Shown here one piece after another: positions 57,106 through 64,000 of a stretch of 64,000 nt of DNA. The stretch's first letter is position 1; each line of letters starts with the position of its first letter. The notes under the pieces were generated by a model that was not told the DNA's origin, did not search any database, and worked only from the letters and a program-made list of their open reading frames with translations. The position numbers were made by a program, and so were the translations under genes. The DNA lies in assembly GCF_014203605.1 (NCBI RefSeq), contig NZ_JACHJJ010000001.1, positions 558,001 to 622,000 of the forward strand. The letters run 5' to 3'. This DNA is from Thiemannella venezuelensis (GTDB taxonomy: Bacteria > Actinomycetota > Actinomycetes > Streptosporangiales > Streptosporangiaceae).

Positions 57106-58056
57106 CTACAGGGCCAGCTTGATGTAGAGGGGCCTGTGGTCGGAGAGGGGAGTGAGCTGCCCGATGCGGCATAGTCGTACGCTGCCCGGGGGTGCGAACA
57201 GGTGGTCGAGCTTCTTCCGCACTTTCCCACCGCTGTGGGTCCATCGTCCGGTACGGCCTGCTCCGTGCTGGTCGCACTCCTGGTACGCCCGGTAGGCGGA
57301 CATGACGGTGCGGCGGCCCGCGGCGCCGCCGTCGCCGCTGTTCGGCGGGATGACATTGAGGTCGCCTCCGAAGACGGTCCGGTAGCCGGGCCTTGCGGAG
57401 TGGGACATGAGCTCCTTGATCTGCCTGGTCCGGTACGGCGCGCCCCGCTCCCGGTCGTCGTTGGCTGTCCCGGACGACAGGTGGGCGCCACAGGCGTGGA
57501 TCCGCTTGGCGGGGATCGTGGCGCAGAGCACGGCCGCTTCGCGTACCACGGAGGTGAGGTCAGCGGGTGACCCTGGAAGGCGGCTGCGTCGTCGGCTACC
57601 GCGACGGTGACGCTCTGGGCGCCCCGCGGACGGCCGAACCAGTTGGGTGGCAGGCGTACGGTGCGCCGTCGCCGGAGACGAGGCCCCATGAGCGGACGCT
57701 CCATTTCCGGCCGGTCCGCTGCTCCAGCCCGAGTTCGAGCGCCCTGTCGGCCCCGGTGCAGAACTCCTGGAGGAAGACGACATCAGGCTTGATCGGCTGA
57801 CTGACGGCGTGCTGTCCGACGCTCCCGACCAGTTCCTGCGAGCCAGCGCGGTAGAGGCGGCAGGCGGGGTTGGTGCCCGCGCAGGCGTTCCAGGTCATCA
57901 CGGAGAACTCCGTCCGCGTCTCTGCGGCGGGAGCCGAGACTGCGAAGGCGAGGACCGTCTCGGGATCGCGGTCGCCGACGGTCAGAGCGGGAGAGGAGTC
58001 GGTCGTGATACTGGTGGAGTATGTCAGTGGAGGGACCGGTGGCCGGACCGGCCACA
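57106..58056 (-). pseudogene. endonuclease/exonuclease/phosphatase family gene, split by two frameshifts
   Basis: Pieces of one EEP-fold protein read in three frames. The first, to about 57640, has FSVMTWNACAGTN and KPDVVFLQEFC. A middle piece (about 57640-57565) has GRPRGAQSVTVAVADDAAAFQGHPLTS. The last, to 57106, has VLCATIPAKRIHACGAHLSSG, FGGDLNVIP and SDHRPLYIKLAL. Active-site Asn, Glu, Asp and His motifs are all still readable, so the damage looks recent, or a sequencing error. The expected start and signal peptide are not seen upstream, where the low-GC segment begins. Confidence 0.75.
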
Positions 58057-58173
58057 CCGCGCCCGGAACGTCCGAACTGTTCGGGAAAGCTGAGGAAATC
58101 AGGGAAATTTTCAGTCGTTTCGTCCCCAGTTCAACCGATACCCGTGCCGCAACCCAGCTGACCTCGGGCACGC

Positions 58174-58214
58174 GTCTTGTAGATCTGGCATATCTACAAG
58201 ACCATGTTGTAGAT
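58174..58214. promoter_or_regulatory. operator of the AlbA_2-GHKL gene: 11-bp palindrome plus extra half-site
   Basis: GTCTTGTAGAT (58174-58184) and ATCTACAAGAC (58192-58202) are perfect inverse copies seven bases apart. TTGTAGAT occurs again at 58207-58214, overlapping a -10-like TAGATT (58210-58215). A repressor bound here would cover the promoter. Confidence 0.75.
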
Positions 58215-58222
58215 TAGGTCTT

Positions 58223-60067
58223 GTGGATTTCGCTGAGCTGTCAACACTGATTGCTGATCTTCGTAGTGAAGGAAGTGACTTCGCAGAGGTTGAGGTCAAG
58301 CAGGCCGCCGGGGGTTTTCCGGTGTCTCTCGCCCCCACTCTGTCGGCCTTCGCCAACACTCCTGGCGGAGGGATACTGATATTTGGCCTGGACGAGTCGG
58401 ACTTCTTCAAGGTTGTAGGTGTATATGACGTTTCTGCCTGCAAGTCTGCGCTGGCCTCCGTATCCAGAAACGGCCTCGAGCCGCCCGTCAACCCTCAGAG
58501 TTGGGACTTCGTAGTAGACGGACAAGCGGTTGTTGTGGCAAAGGTCGAAGAAATTTCCGGGTCTGTGAAGCCCTGTAGGGTCCGGTCAACGGGTAAGGCA
58601 TATCTTCGCTCCTATGATGGCGATTACGAGCTCTCCCAGCTCGAGGAGCAGTCATTTATTGCGAACCGGGACACTCCTCGATTCGATCAGTCCACGGTGG
58701 AAGGAGCCACTCTGGAAGATCTGGATGAAGAGCTTGTAGGTTCGTATGTTGACGCTTGCCGTTCAAGTTCGGCAGCGTTATCGCGTATGAAAGACCTGGA
58801 TATTCTTTTTCGGACCGGAGTAGTCTCAGGATCCGATAGGAAGCCCACGGTTGCGGGAATCCTTTCTTTGGGAGTGTATCCTCAACAGTTTTTTCCGAAC
58901 CTGGTCATACAGGCTAGTGCCGCCCCTGGCCCCGGCGATCCCAAAGGGACCAGAGTTGTTGATGCGAAAAGATTTGACGGCCCTATTCCGCTGATGCTGG
59001 ACCAAGCCTTGAGGTGGGTGCAGAGAAATACGAGAACCCGGGTCAGGTTCGGCCAGGACGGGCATGGCAGGGATGAATTAGAATATCCCATGGAAGCTGT
59101 CCGTGAACTACTTTCAAACTCTCTTGTGCATCGTGATCTCGGGCCGTACGCCCTAGGCGAGGCGATCACGCTGAGGATTGAGAACTCTCAGCTTGTCCTA
59201 AGTAATCCGGGCGGCCTCTGGGGGCTTTCGGTAGATCGACTCGGAAAAACGGGAGTTACGTCCGCGCGTAACGGCTACTTGGTCAGAATATGCCAAAATG
59301 TTCGACTTGGGCGTGAGCAACGTGTCGTTGAAGCGCTTGCGTCCGGAATTCCCACGGTACTGCGGAGCCTTCGAGAGGCGGGTATGGTGCCTCCACGGTT
59401 TCACGATCAAGGTGTTCGATTCACAGTACGAGTTCCAAACCATGCCCTGCTTTCTCCGTCAGACCTTGAATGGCTCTCAGAGGTAAACTCATCGACTCCG
59501 TTGAGCGATATACAGCGCCATGCCCTCGTGGCGATGCGCCATGGCATCCGATGGACCAACAAAACTCTTCGTGACGCCTTTCCAATGGACTCGCTGGAGG
59601 CCCGAAATATCTTGGCCGGCCTCGTGGACGCGGGTGTCGCGGAAGCCGTGGGAGAGCGTGGCGGGCGCGTATACCGATTAGCGCAAGGCTTGGGGAGTCT
59701 TGTTCCTGTCCAAGTTCAGCAATATCTCTTCCTGGGATCGGAGGAGAACGCAGGACAAGTGCAGCCGCCTGTTCCTCGGGAGAGTGAAGCCCTTCGCCCT
59801 GGCGCAAGGTCGGCGCCCCGCTCGAAGGGAGCGCGCCGGTTAAACGCGAAGCTGATAATGCAACTACTCGCTTCCGGTCCTGCTTCGATGCTGCAACTTT
59901 GCAGTATGACCGGTTTTTCCGAGCGGCAGGTTCAATATGCTTTAGCGCTCCTTAAGGAAGAAGGGGATGTCGTTCTTCTCGGGGGGAGGGGGGATCGCAC
60001 CAGCAAGTGGATTCTTACTTCTCAGATGAATGACCAGACGGATTCGGACGGTAATCCGGAATCTTAA
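58223..60067 (+). CDS. AlbA_2/Schlafen-like and GHKL ATPase-domain protein, probable regulator
   Basis: 614 aa from GTG 58223, likely leaderless. The N-terminal AlbA_2 (Schlafen-like) domain has FAEVEVKQAAGGFP and LSAFANTPGGGILIFGLDE. A GHKL ATP-binding domain follows around residues 290-350 with EYPMEAVRELLSNSLVHRDL. The C-terminal 60 residues are a winged helix (ASMLQLCSMTGFSERQVQYALALLKEEGDVVLL). Such COG2865-type proteins act as transcription regulators or in phage and element conflict. G+C is far lower than around it (about 50 % in places), marking transfer. The operator just upstream suggests autoregulation. Confidence 0.85.
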   Translation: MDFAELSTLIADLRSEGSDFAEVEVKQAAGGFPVSLAPTLSAFANTPGGGILIFGLDESDFFKVVGVYDVSACKSALASVSRNGLEPPVNPQSWDFVVDGQAVVVAKVEEISGSVKPCRVRSTGKAYLRSYDGDYELSQLEEQSFIANRDTPRFDQSTVEGATLEDLDEELVGSYVDACRSSSAALSRMKDLDILFRTGVVSGSDRKPTVAGILSLGVYPQQFFPNLVIQASAAPGPGDPKGTRVVDAKRFDGPIPLMLDQALRWVQRNTRTRVRFGQDGHGRDELEYPMEAVRELLSNSLVHRDLGPYALGEAITLRIENSQLVLSNPGGLWGLSVDRLGKTGVTSARNGYLVRICQNVRLGREQRVVEALASGIPTVLRSLREAGMVPPRFHDQGVRFTVRVPNHALLSPSDLEWLSEVNSSTPLSDIQRHALVAMRHGIRWTNKTLRDAFPMDSLEARNILAGLVDAGVAEAVGERGGRVYRLAQGLGSLVPVQVQQYLFLGSEENAGQVQPPVPRESEALRPGARSAPRSKGARRLNAKLIMQLLASGPASMLQLCSMTGFSERQVQYALALLKEEGDVVLLGGRGDRTSKWILTSQMNDQTDSDGNPES

Positions 60068-60165
60068 TCGGGCCGGTGGCTGCGGAGCGCTCGGCGAGCG
60101 TGCCAGGCAAGGCAGCTGATGGGCCCCGAGCCGCTCTGACTCGCTTGGGGTCCCTATATGATCAT

Positions 60166-60534
60166 ATGGTGGACGGGCAGGAGGACTCGGTTCGGGCGGC
60201 GATCGCGGGGGAGATCCGCCTTCTCGATCGGGAGGTCCGGTCGTCGGCGGTGCTCATGGACCAGCTCATGGATCCCGAATTCACTGAGATCGGGGCCTCC
60301 GGGCGCCTCTGGGACCGAGCGTCGCTCGTCGCCGCCCTCTCCGAGGACCCGGATCCGTCGACGGTTCCGATAACCGTGAGCGACATGGAGGGCGAGCTCC
60401 TCGCCCCGGGGATCGTCCACCTGACCTACGTCTCCGACGACAACGGCCGCAGGGCGAGGCGGAGCTCGATATGGCGGCGGTCGGAGCAGGGGTGGCGGCT
60501 GTACTTCCACCAGGGAACGCTGAGTTCCCACTGA
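60166..60534 (+). CDS. DUF4440 (NTF2-like) protein
   Basis: 122 aa from ATG 60166; a -10-like TATGAT (60157-60162) just before it suggests a leaderless message, so longer in-frame starts back to 60076 are doubted. The family pattern is evident: LMDQLMDPEFTEIGASGRLWDRASLVAAL and SSIWRRSEQGWRLYFHQGTLSS. NTF2-like folds of this kind are often ligand-binding or steroid-isomerase-like; its role is unknown. Confidence 0.8.
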   Translation: MVDGQEDSVRAAIAGEIRLLDREVRSSAVLMDQLMDPEFTEIGASGRLWDRASLVAALSEDPDPSTVPITVSDMEGELLAPGIVHLTYVSDDNGRRARRSSIWRRSEQGWRLYFHQGTLSSH

Positions 60535-60835
60535 GAACCCGCCCCCGTGTGATGCGGGAGCCGCCATCGGAGAGCCGCTGTAGGCCGTGCCGGAGCGCAT
60601 CGGTCCCGGCACCGCCGGCAGGCGGACGTGACCGCGTGGGAAACGATCCGCCGATCCCGCGACACGTCCTGCCCGGACGTCGGGACGGGGTCACCGGGAG
60701 AACGGACCGGGCACTGGGCCCGGAGACTCACCACGATGAGTTCACATACTTTTAGTGCGCTTTGTCTTTGTGTGGACCGAGCCGGGCAGGGATCCTGGCA
60801 CGTGTCGGCCTCCCCCCACCCCGCAAGGAGGTTTC
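60535..60835. other. intergenic region with promoter of the RNase gene
   Basis: No gene is supported. A weak hairpin, CCCGC (60538-60542) with GCGGG (60554-60558), follows the DUF4440 stop. An AT-rich patch near 60740-60770 (CACATACTTTTAGTG) is the likely promoter of the RNase-barstar operon. Confidence 0.4.
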
Positions 60836-61249
60836 GTGCACACTCCGAAACGCCCCCGGCCTTCCTGGCCGGTACGGCTCACCGTCGTCCTCACCGCCAT
60901 CGTGTCCCTGACCGGTCTGGTCACCGTCACCCCCGCCAGCGCGTCGGTCTACAACTCCTGTACCGTCTCCCGCTGCTCCGACGCCCGCTCGGCCAAGGCG
61001 ATCTGGGCGGGCAAGGGCTACCCCACCGGCAGGGGCTGGTACTCCTGGCCGGACGGCAGGTACAACTTCGCCGGCGGCCGCTTCTACAACCGGGAGGGCC
61101 AGCTCCCAGGCGGCGCCACCTACCAGGAGTACGACGTGTACTCCCGGGCGCGGGGCGCCGCGCGCGACGCGTACCGGATCGTCGTCAACCGCAGCACCGG
61201 CGCGGCCTGGTTCTCCCCGAACCACTACACCGACTTCTACCGGCTCTAG
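60836..61249 (+). CDS. secreted guanyl-specific ribonuclease (Sa/barnase family)
   Basis: 137 aa from GTG 60836, set by an ideal AAGGAGG seven bases upstream; a longer start at 60755 would place residues before the signal peptide. A signal peptide ends near VTVTPASAS. The mature domain has the microbial RNase pattern: YQEYDVYS with the catalytic Glu, AYRIVVNRSTG with the Arg, and FSPNHYTDFYRL with the catalytic His at the C terminus. Two Cys lie near the mature N terminus. It is exported to cleave RNA outside. The barstar gene follows by seven bases. Confidence 0.9.
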   Translation: MHTPKRPRPSWPVRLTVVLTAIVSLTGLVTVTPASASVYNSCTVSRCSDARSAKAIWAGKGYPTGRGWYSWPDGRYNFAGGRFYNREGQLPGGATYQEYDVYSRARGAARDAYRIVVNRSTGAAWFSPNHYTDFYRL

Positions 61250-61256
61250 GAGTGCC

Positions 61257-61634
61257 ATGACATCCGACGCGCGCCCGCTGCCGCAGTGGCTGACGGTGTC
61301 CACCGGTCCGGCGCCGGCGGTCGTCGACGGGCGCGCCTGCCGTACCCTCGCCGCCTTCTTCGAGGAGGTGGCGCGGGCTCTGCGCCTGCCCGGCTACTTC
61401 GGCCGCAACTGGGACGCCCTCACCGACTCCCTGCGTGACGCGACGGACGCCGGGGACGTCGCCCTGATCGTGGAGCACGCCGGGGAGCTGCTCGACGCCG
61501 AGCCTCCCGAGCAGCTCGCCACCCTGCTGGCCGTCCTGGCCGACGCCGCCGAGACCGGGCTGACCGTGACGCTGTGCGCCGACCCCGGCCGGGAAGCCCC
61601 GCTCCGCGAGCGGATCACCGCCGCCCTGGCGTGA
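61257..61634 (+). CDS. barstar-family ribonuclease inhibitor
   Basis: 125 aa. The barstar core is FFEEVARALRLPGYFGRNWDALTDSLRD, with the acidic residues that fill the RNase active site, and a C-terminal Leu-rich helix. It keeps any unexported RNase harmless in the cytoplasm. It lies seven bases after the RNase stop, so synthesis of enzyme and inhibitor is linked. Confidence 0.92.
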   Translation: MTSDARPLPQWLTVSTGPAPAVVDGRACRTLAAFFEEVARALRLPGYFGRNWDALTDSLRDATDAGDVALIVEHAGELLDAEPPEQLATLLAVLADAAETGLTVTLCADPGREAPLRERITAALA

Positions 61635-61685
61635 TCGACGGCCCCGGGCCGGCCCCATGGACATGAGCAGCCCCGGTGGTGTGAT

Positions 61686-62267
61686 TCAGCGCGGGCCGGC
61701 CGCCCGATGGTCGAGCCACTCCTGCCGGGTGATCGCGTACTCGACGTCGCCGAGCTCGCTGCCGGGGATCGGTTCGTCCCAGTCCAGGTGGAACGTGCGG
61801 ACGTACTGCATGCCGATCGCGGCCATCGTCGCGCGGGAGGCGGTGTTGACCGCCATCGTCTCGGCGAAGACGCGGTCCAGCCCGAGGTCCTCGAACCCGT
61901 GCCGGACGAGCTCGCGGGCCCCCTCACTGGCCAGGCCCCGGCGCCAGTGGCGGCGCAGGAGCCGGTACCCGAGCTCGGCCTGCCCTTCGGCGGGGCCCTG
62001 GTCCGTGCGCTCCGGCGGCTCCAGGATCCACCAGCCGACGAACCGCCCGTCGACGAGACCGGCCCAGAAGCCGAGTCCCGGAACACGGCCCGCGACCGCG
62101 AGCCGCCGGTGATGGAGGATCTCGACCTCCTCGCGGGTACGGGCACGGCCGTTGCCGAGGTAGCGCATGACCTCGGGATCGGCGTCGAGCTCGACCTCGT
62201 GTTCGAGGTGCTCGTCGGAGAGCGGGACGAGCCGGATGCGGCCGGTTCGCAGAGTCGCCTGGGACAT
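61686..62267 (-). CDS. GNAT N-acetyltransferase (RimJ/RimL type)
   Basis: 193 aa from ATG 62267 (MSQATLRTGRIRLVPLSDEH). The acetyl-CoA motif is in LLRRHWRRGLASEGARELVRHGFE, and the C-terminal NTASRATMAAIGMQYVRTF is typical of Acetyltransf_3. The substrate could be a protein N terminus or a small amine. AATATG shortly before the start suggests a leaderless transcript. It is divergent from the dioxygenase gene. Confidence 0.9.
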   Translation of the reverse strand: MSQATLRTGRIRLVPLSDEHLEHEVELDADPEVMRYLGNGRARTREEVEILHHRRLAVAGRVPGLGFWAGLVDGRFVGWWILEPPERTDQGPAEGQAELGYRLLRRHWRRGLASEGARELVRHGFEDLGLDRVFAETMAVNTASRATMAAIGMQYVRTFHLDWDEPIPGSELGDVEYAITRQEWLDHRAAGPR

Positions 62268-62468
62268 GGGACATATTCTCGCGTGTGGATCCGCAGGACG
62301 CGGTCCCCGGCCGCCGTGCCGCGCCGCCGTACGATTCACCGAGAAGCTCGCCCGGATGGGACGTCGCCTGGGCTGCCCGACCCATCCGGTCCGGCGTCCC
62401 CGTCTTCTCCGCCCGGCTCGGCCCACGCGTTCCCGAAAACGGGTGGACGCGGTCGTTAGCGTTCAGAC

Positions 62469-63200
62469 ATGAACATTGTTGATGTCGACAGGTTCGTCAC
62501 CGACGGGTTCGTCAAGCTGGAGGCGGCCGCCCCCCGTGAGGCCGGCGACGCCGCCAGGGCACTGCTGTGGCAGCAGATCGGCCTGTCGCCGCAGGATCCC
62601 GCCGGCTGGAGAGAGCCGGTGGTGTGGGCCTCGGATCTCACCGGGGAAGGGCCCTTCGGGGAGATCATGCGGAGCGCGCGGCTCGCGGGGGCGCTGGACG
62701 AGCTCTGCGGGGCGGGCGGCTGGGGGCCTCGCGGTGCGCTCGGCACGGTGCCGGTCCGGTTCCCGCGCCTTCCCGCCGCCGACGACCGGGGATGGCACAT
62801 CGACGCCAACGCCGCGCAGCCGGACGGCGGTTACCTGTGCAGCGGGAAGCCGGAGACGATGCTGCTGCTGACCCTGCTGTCGGACGTCGGTCCGGACGAC
62901 GCGCCGACCCGCATCCGGGTCGGTTCCCACCGGGACGCGGCCGCGGTGATGGCGGGCCGCGTCCTGGACCCGTTCGAGGCCGGACCGCTGGTGGACGCGG
63001 CCAGCGCGCACCGCCCGCTCGCCTACGCGACGGGCCGGCCGGGCGACATGTACCTGCTGCACCCCTTCACCGTCCACGCCGCCGACGAGCACCGGGGCGG
63101 CGAGCCGAGGTTCATGTCCCAGACGCCCGTCTTCCTGACCGAGCCGGTGACCCCGGAAGGGGGCAACGCACTGGCCCGGGCCGTCGCGGACGGTGTCTGA
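62469..63200 (+). CDS. phytanoyl-CoA dioxygenase (PhyH) family protein
   Basis: 243 aa Fe(II)/2-oxoglutarate-type fold. The HxD metal motif is in [11 protein letters not shown] and the distal His in [11 protein letters not shown], with Arg for 2-oxoglutarate further on (GGEPRF). The N terminus [13 protein letters not shown] is typical. Substrate unknown. TAGCGT lies about ten bases before the ATG, so leaderless expression is possible. A large hairpin follows. Confidence 0.88.
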   Translation: MNIVDVDRFVTDGFVKLEAAAPREAGDAARALLWQQIGLSPQDPAGWREPVVWASDLTGEGPFGEIMRSARLAGALDELCGAGGWGPRGALGTVPVRFPRLPAADDRGWHIDANAAQPDGGYLCSGKPETMLLLTLLSDVGPDDAPTRIRVGSHRDAAAVMAGRVLDPFEAGPLVDAASAHRPLAYATGRPGDMYLLHPFTVHAADEHRGGEPRFMSQTPVFLTEPVTPEGGNALARAVADGV

Positions 63201-63207
63201 GCCGGAG

Positions 63208-63254
63208 GCGCCGGTTTCGCCCCGGCCTCCGGGCGGCCGGGGCGAAACCGGCGC
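63208..63254 (+). terminator. 20-bp perfect-stem terminator after the PhyH gene
   Basis: The left arm 63208-63227 (GCGCCGGTTTCGCCCCGGCC) pairs exactly with 63235-63254 around a seven-base loop, TCCGGGC. No T-run follows. Confidence 0.85.
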
Positions 63255-63331
63255 GAAGCCGCGGCGAAGCCGATGGCGCGGAAGCTCTCCTCAGCCGCCG
63301 GGAGGTACCCGGCGGAGAGAGGAGACGCGTC

Positions 63332-64000
63332 ATGGCGGACCTCAGCGCCGTCCGGGCCGACGGCCTCGTCAAGGACTTCGGGGACTTCCGGGCCGTGGAC
63401 GGAATCGACCTCCACGTACGGCAAGGCGAGATCTTCGGCGTCCTGGGCCCCAACGGAGCGGGCAAGACCACCACGCTCCGCATGCTCGCCACCCTGCTCC
63501 CGATCGACGGCGGCCACGCGGAGATCTTCGGCGTCGACGTCCGGCGGGAACCCCACCGCATCCGGCAGCTGGTAGGCGTCACCGGCCAGTACGCCTCGGT
63601 GGACGAGGACCTGACCGCCCGGGAGAACCTCTGGCTCTTCGCCCGTCTGCAGGGCCTGACCAGTACCCGGGCCAAGAGCATCGCCGGTGACCTGCTCGAG
63701 CGCTTCGGTCTCCAGGAGGCGGCCGACCGCCCCCTGTCCCAGTTCAGCGGCGGCATGCGCCGCCGCCTGGACCTGGCGTCCAGCCTGATCACCCACCCTC
63801 CGCTGATCTTCCTGGACGAGCCCACGACCGGCCTCGACCCGAGAACCCGGGGCCAGATGTGGGACACCATCCGCGAGCTGGTCACCGACGGCTCCACGAT
63901 CCTGCTCACCACCCAGTACCTGGACGAAGCCGACCAGCTGGCCGACCGCGTGGCCGTGATCGACCGGGGCCGGAAGGTCGCAGAGGACACCCCCGACGCC
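63332..64000 (+). CDS. DrrA-type ABC transporter ATP-binding protein (partial, runs off right edge)
   Basis: First 223 residues of an ABC ATPase from ATG 63332 ([19 protein letters not shown]), preceded by GAGAGGAG. Walker A is GPNGAGKTT, the signature is [15 protein letters not shown], Walker B is [13 protein letters not shown], and the switch is [17 protein letters not shown]. The whole pattern matches DrrA, the ATPase of daunorubicin-type efflux. A permease (DrrB-like) gene would be expected next, beyond the window. What is exported cannot be told. Confidence 0.9.
   Translation, partial: MADLSAVRADGLVKDFGDFRAVDGIDLHVRQGEIFGVLGPNGAGKTTTLRMLATLLPIDGGHAEIFGVDVRREPHRIRQLVGVTGQYASVDEDLTARENLWLFARLQGLTSTRAKSIAGDLLERFGLQEAADRPLSQFSGGMRRRLDLASSLITHPPLIFLDEPTTGLDPRTRGQMWDTIRELVTDGSTILLTTQYLDEADQLADRVAVIDRGRKVAEDTPDA

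Noticed and set aside
63332-64000. DrrA-type ATPase considered as evidence of an antibiotic gene cluster
   Set aside because: Only part of one transporter gene is visible. No polyketide, peptide-synthetase or tailoring genes are in the window.

Overview
The window is very GC-rich (mostly about 70-75 % G+C by eye). It has GTG starts, several genes whose start codon sits directly after a -10-like hexamer (leaderless style), a LAL-type LuxR regulator, a secreted chitinase and other secreted hydrolases. This fits a soil actinomycete, most likely of the Streptosporangium/Nonomuraea kind. That placement is inferred from style; no rRNA or other taxonomic marker is present.

Layout. 1-6.6 kb: the minus strand carries a hybrid sensor kinase (cut by the left edge), a large LAL regulator and a small protein. 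6.8-10.3 kb: a deoC operon with one complete and one half-length aldehyde dehydrogenase. 10.5-12.4 kb: a low-GC two-gene insert, an AAA ATPase plus an RloB-type TOPRIM-like protein, resembling AbiL-class phage defence. 12.5-15.0 kb: an amidase and an SPFH protein with a small ribbon-helix-helix protein behind a striking 28-bp palindrome. 15.2-19.6 kb: two uncharacterised proteins and the helicase HrpB. 19.8-23.4 kb: a multidomain GH18 chitinase behind a 17-bp palindrome, then membrane proteins. 23.5-26.1 kb: UppP, a DUF6098 protein, a CBS-domain protein and two tiny divergent genes of opposite charge. 26.1-29.4 kb: two tandem secreted M28 aminopeptidases. 29.6-30.5 kb: a PspC protein and LipB. 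30.5-36.3 kb: a likely amine-catabolism locus (permease, choline-kinase-like phosphotransferase, covalent-FAD/GcvT oxidoreductase, TetR). 36.3-38.4 kb: a YdbS/YdbT-like PH-domain pair. 38.4-42.9 kb: a DJ-1/PfpI protein, then a copper block (exported His-rich protein, CopZ, CopA) with three CsoR-type operators. 43-46.6 kb: membrane proteins, PyrF and a D-2-hydroxyacid dehydrogenase.

46.6-48.8 kb: a compact operon of a four-helix membrane protein, a thymidylate-synthase-like protein with retained catalytic motifs, and a HAD phosphatase. I recognise no described system with this composition, and it is the best candidate here for an undescribed one. 49-55.9 kb: a membrane J-domain protein, an MFS/LysE pair, a HAD phosphatase, a sigma factor with a C-terminal SnoaL-like domain followed by a serine hydrolase, and a PrmC-like methyltransferase behind a possible leader peptide.

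56.2-60.5 kb: an FtsX-ectodomain-like protein, a nuclease/phosphatase pseudogene split over three frames, and a second low-GC insert with an AlbA_2/GHKL regulator-like protein and its operator. 60.7-64 kb: a secreted RNase with its barstar inhibitor, a GNAT acetyltransferase, a phytanoyl-CoA dioxygenase and a DrrA-type ABC ATPase cut by the right edge. I saw no tRNA, rRNA, CRISPR array or complete insertion sequence.
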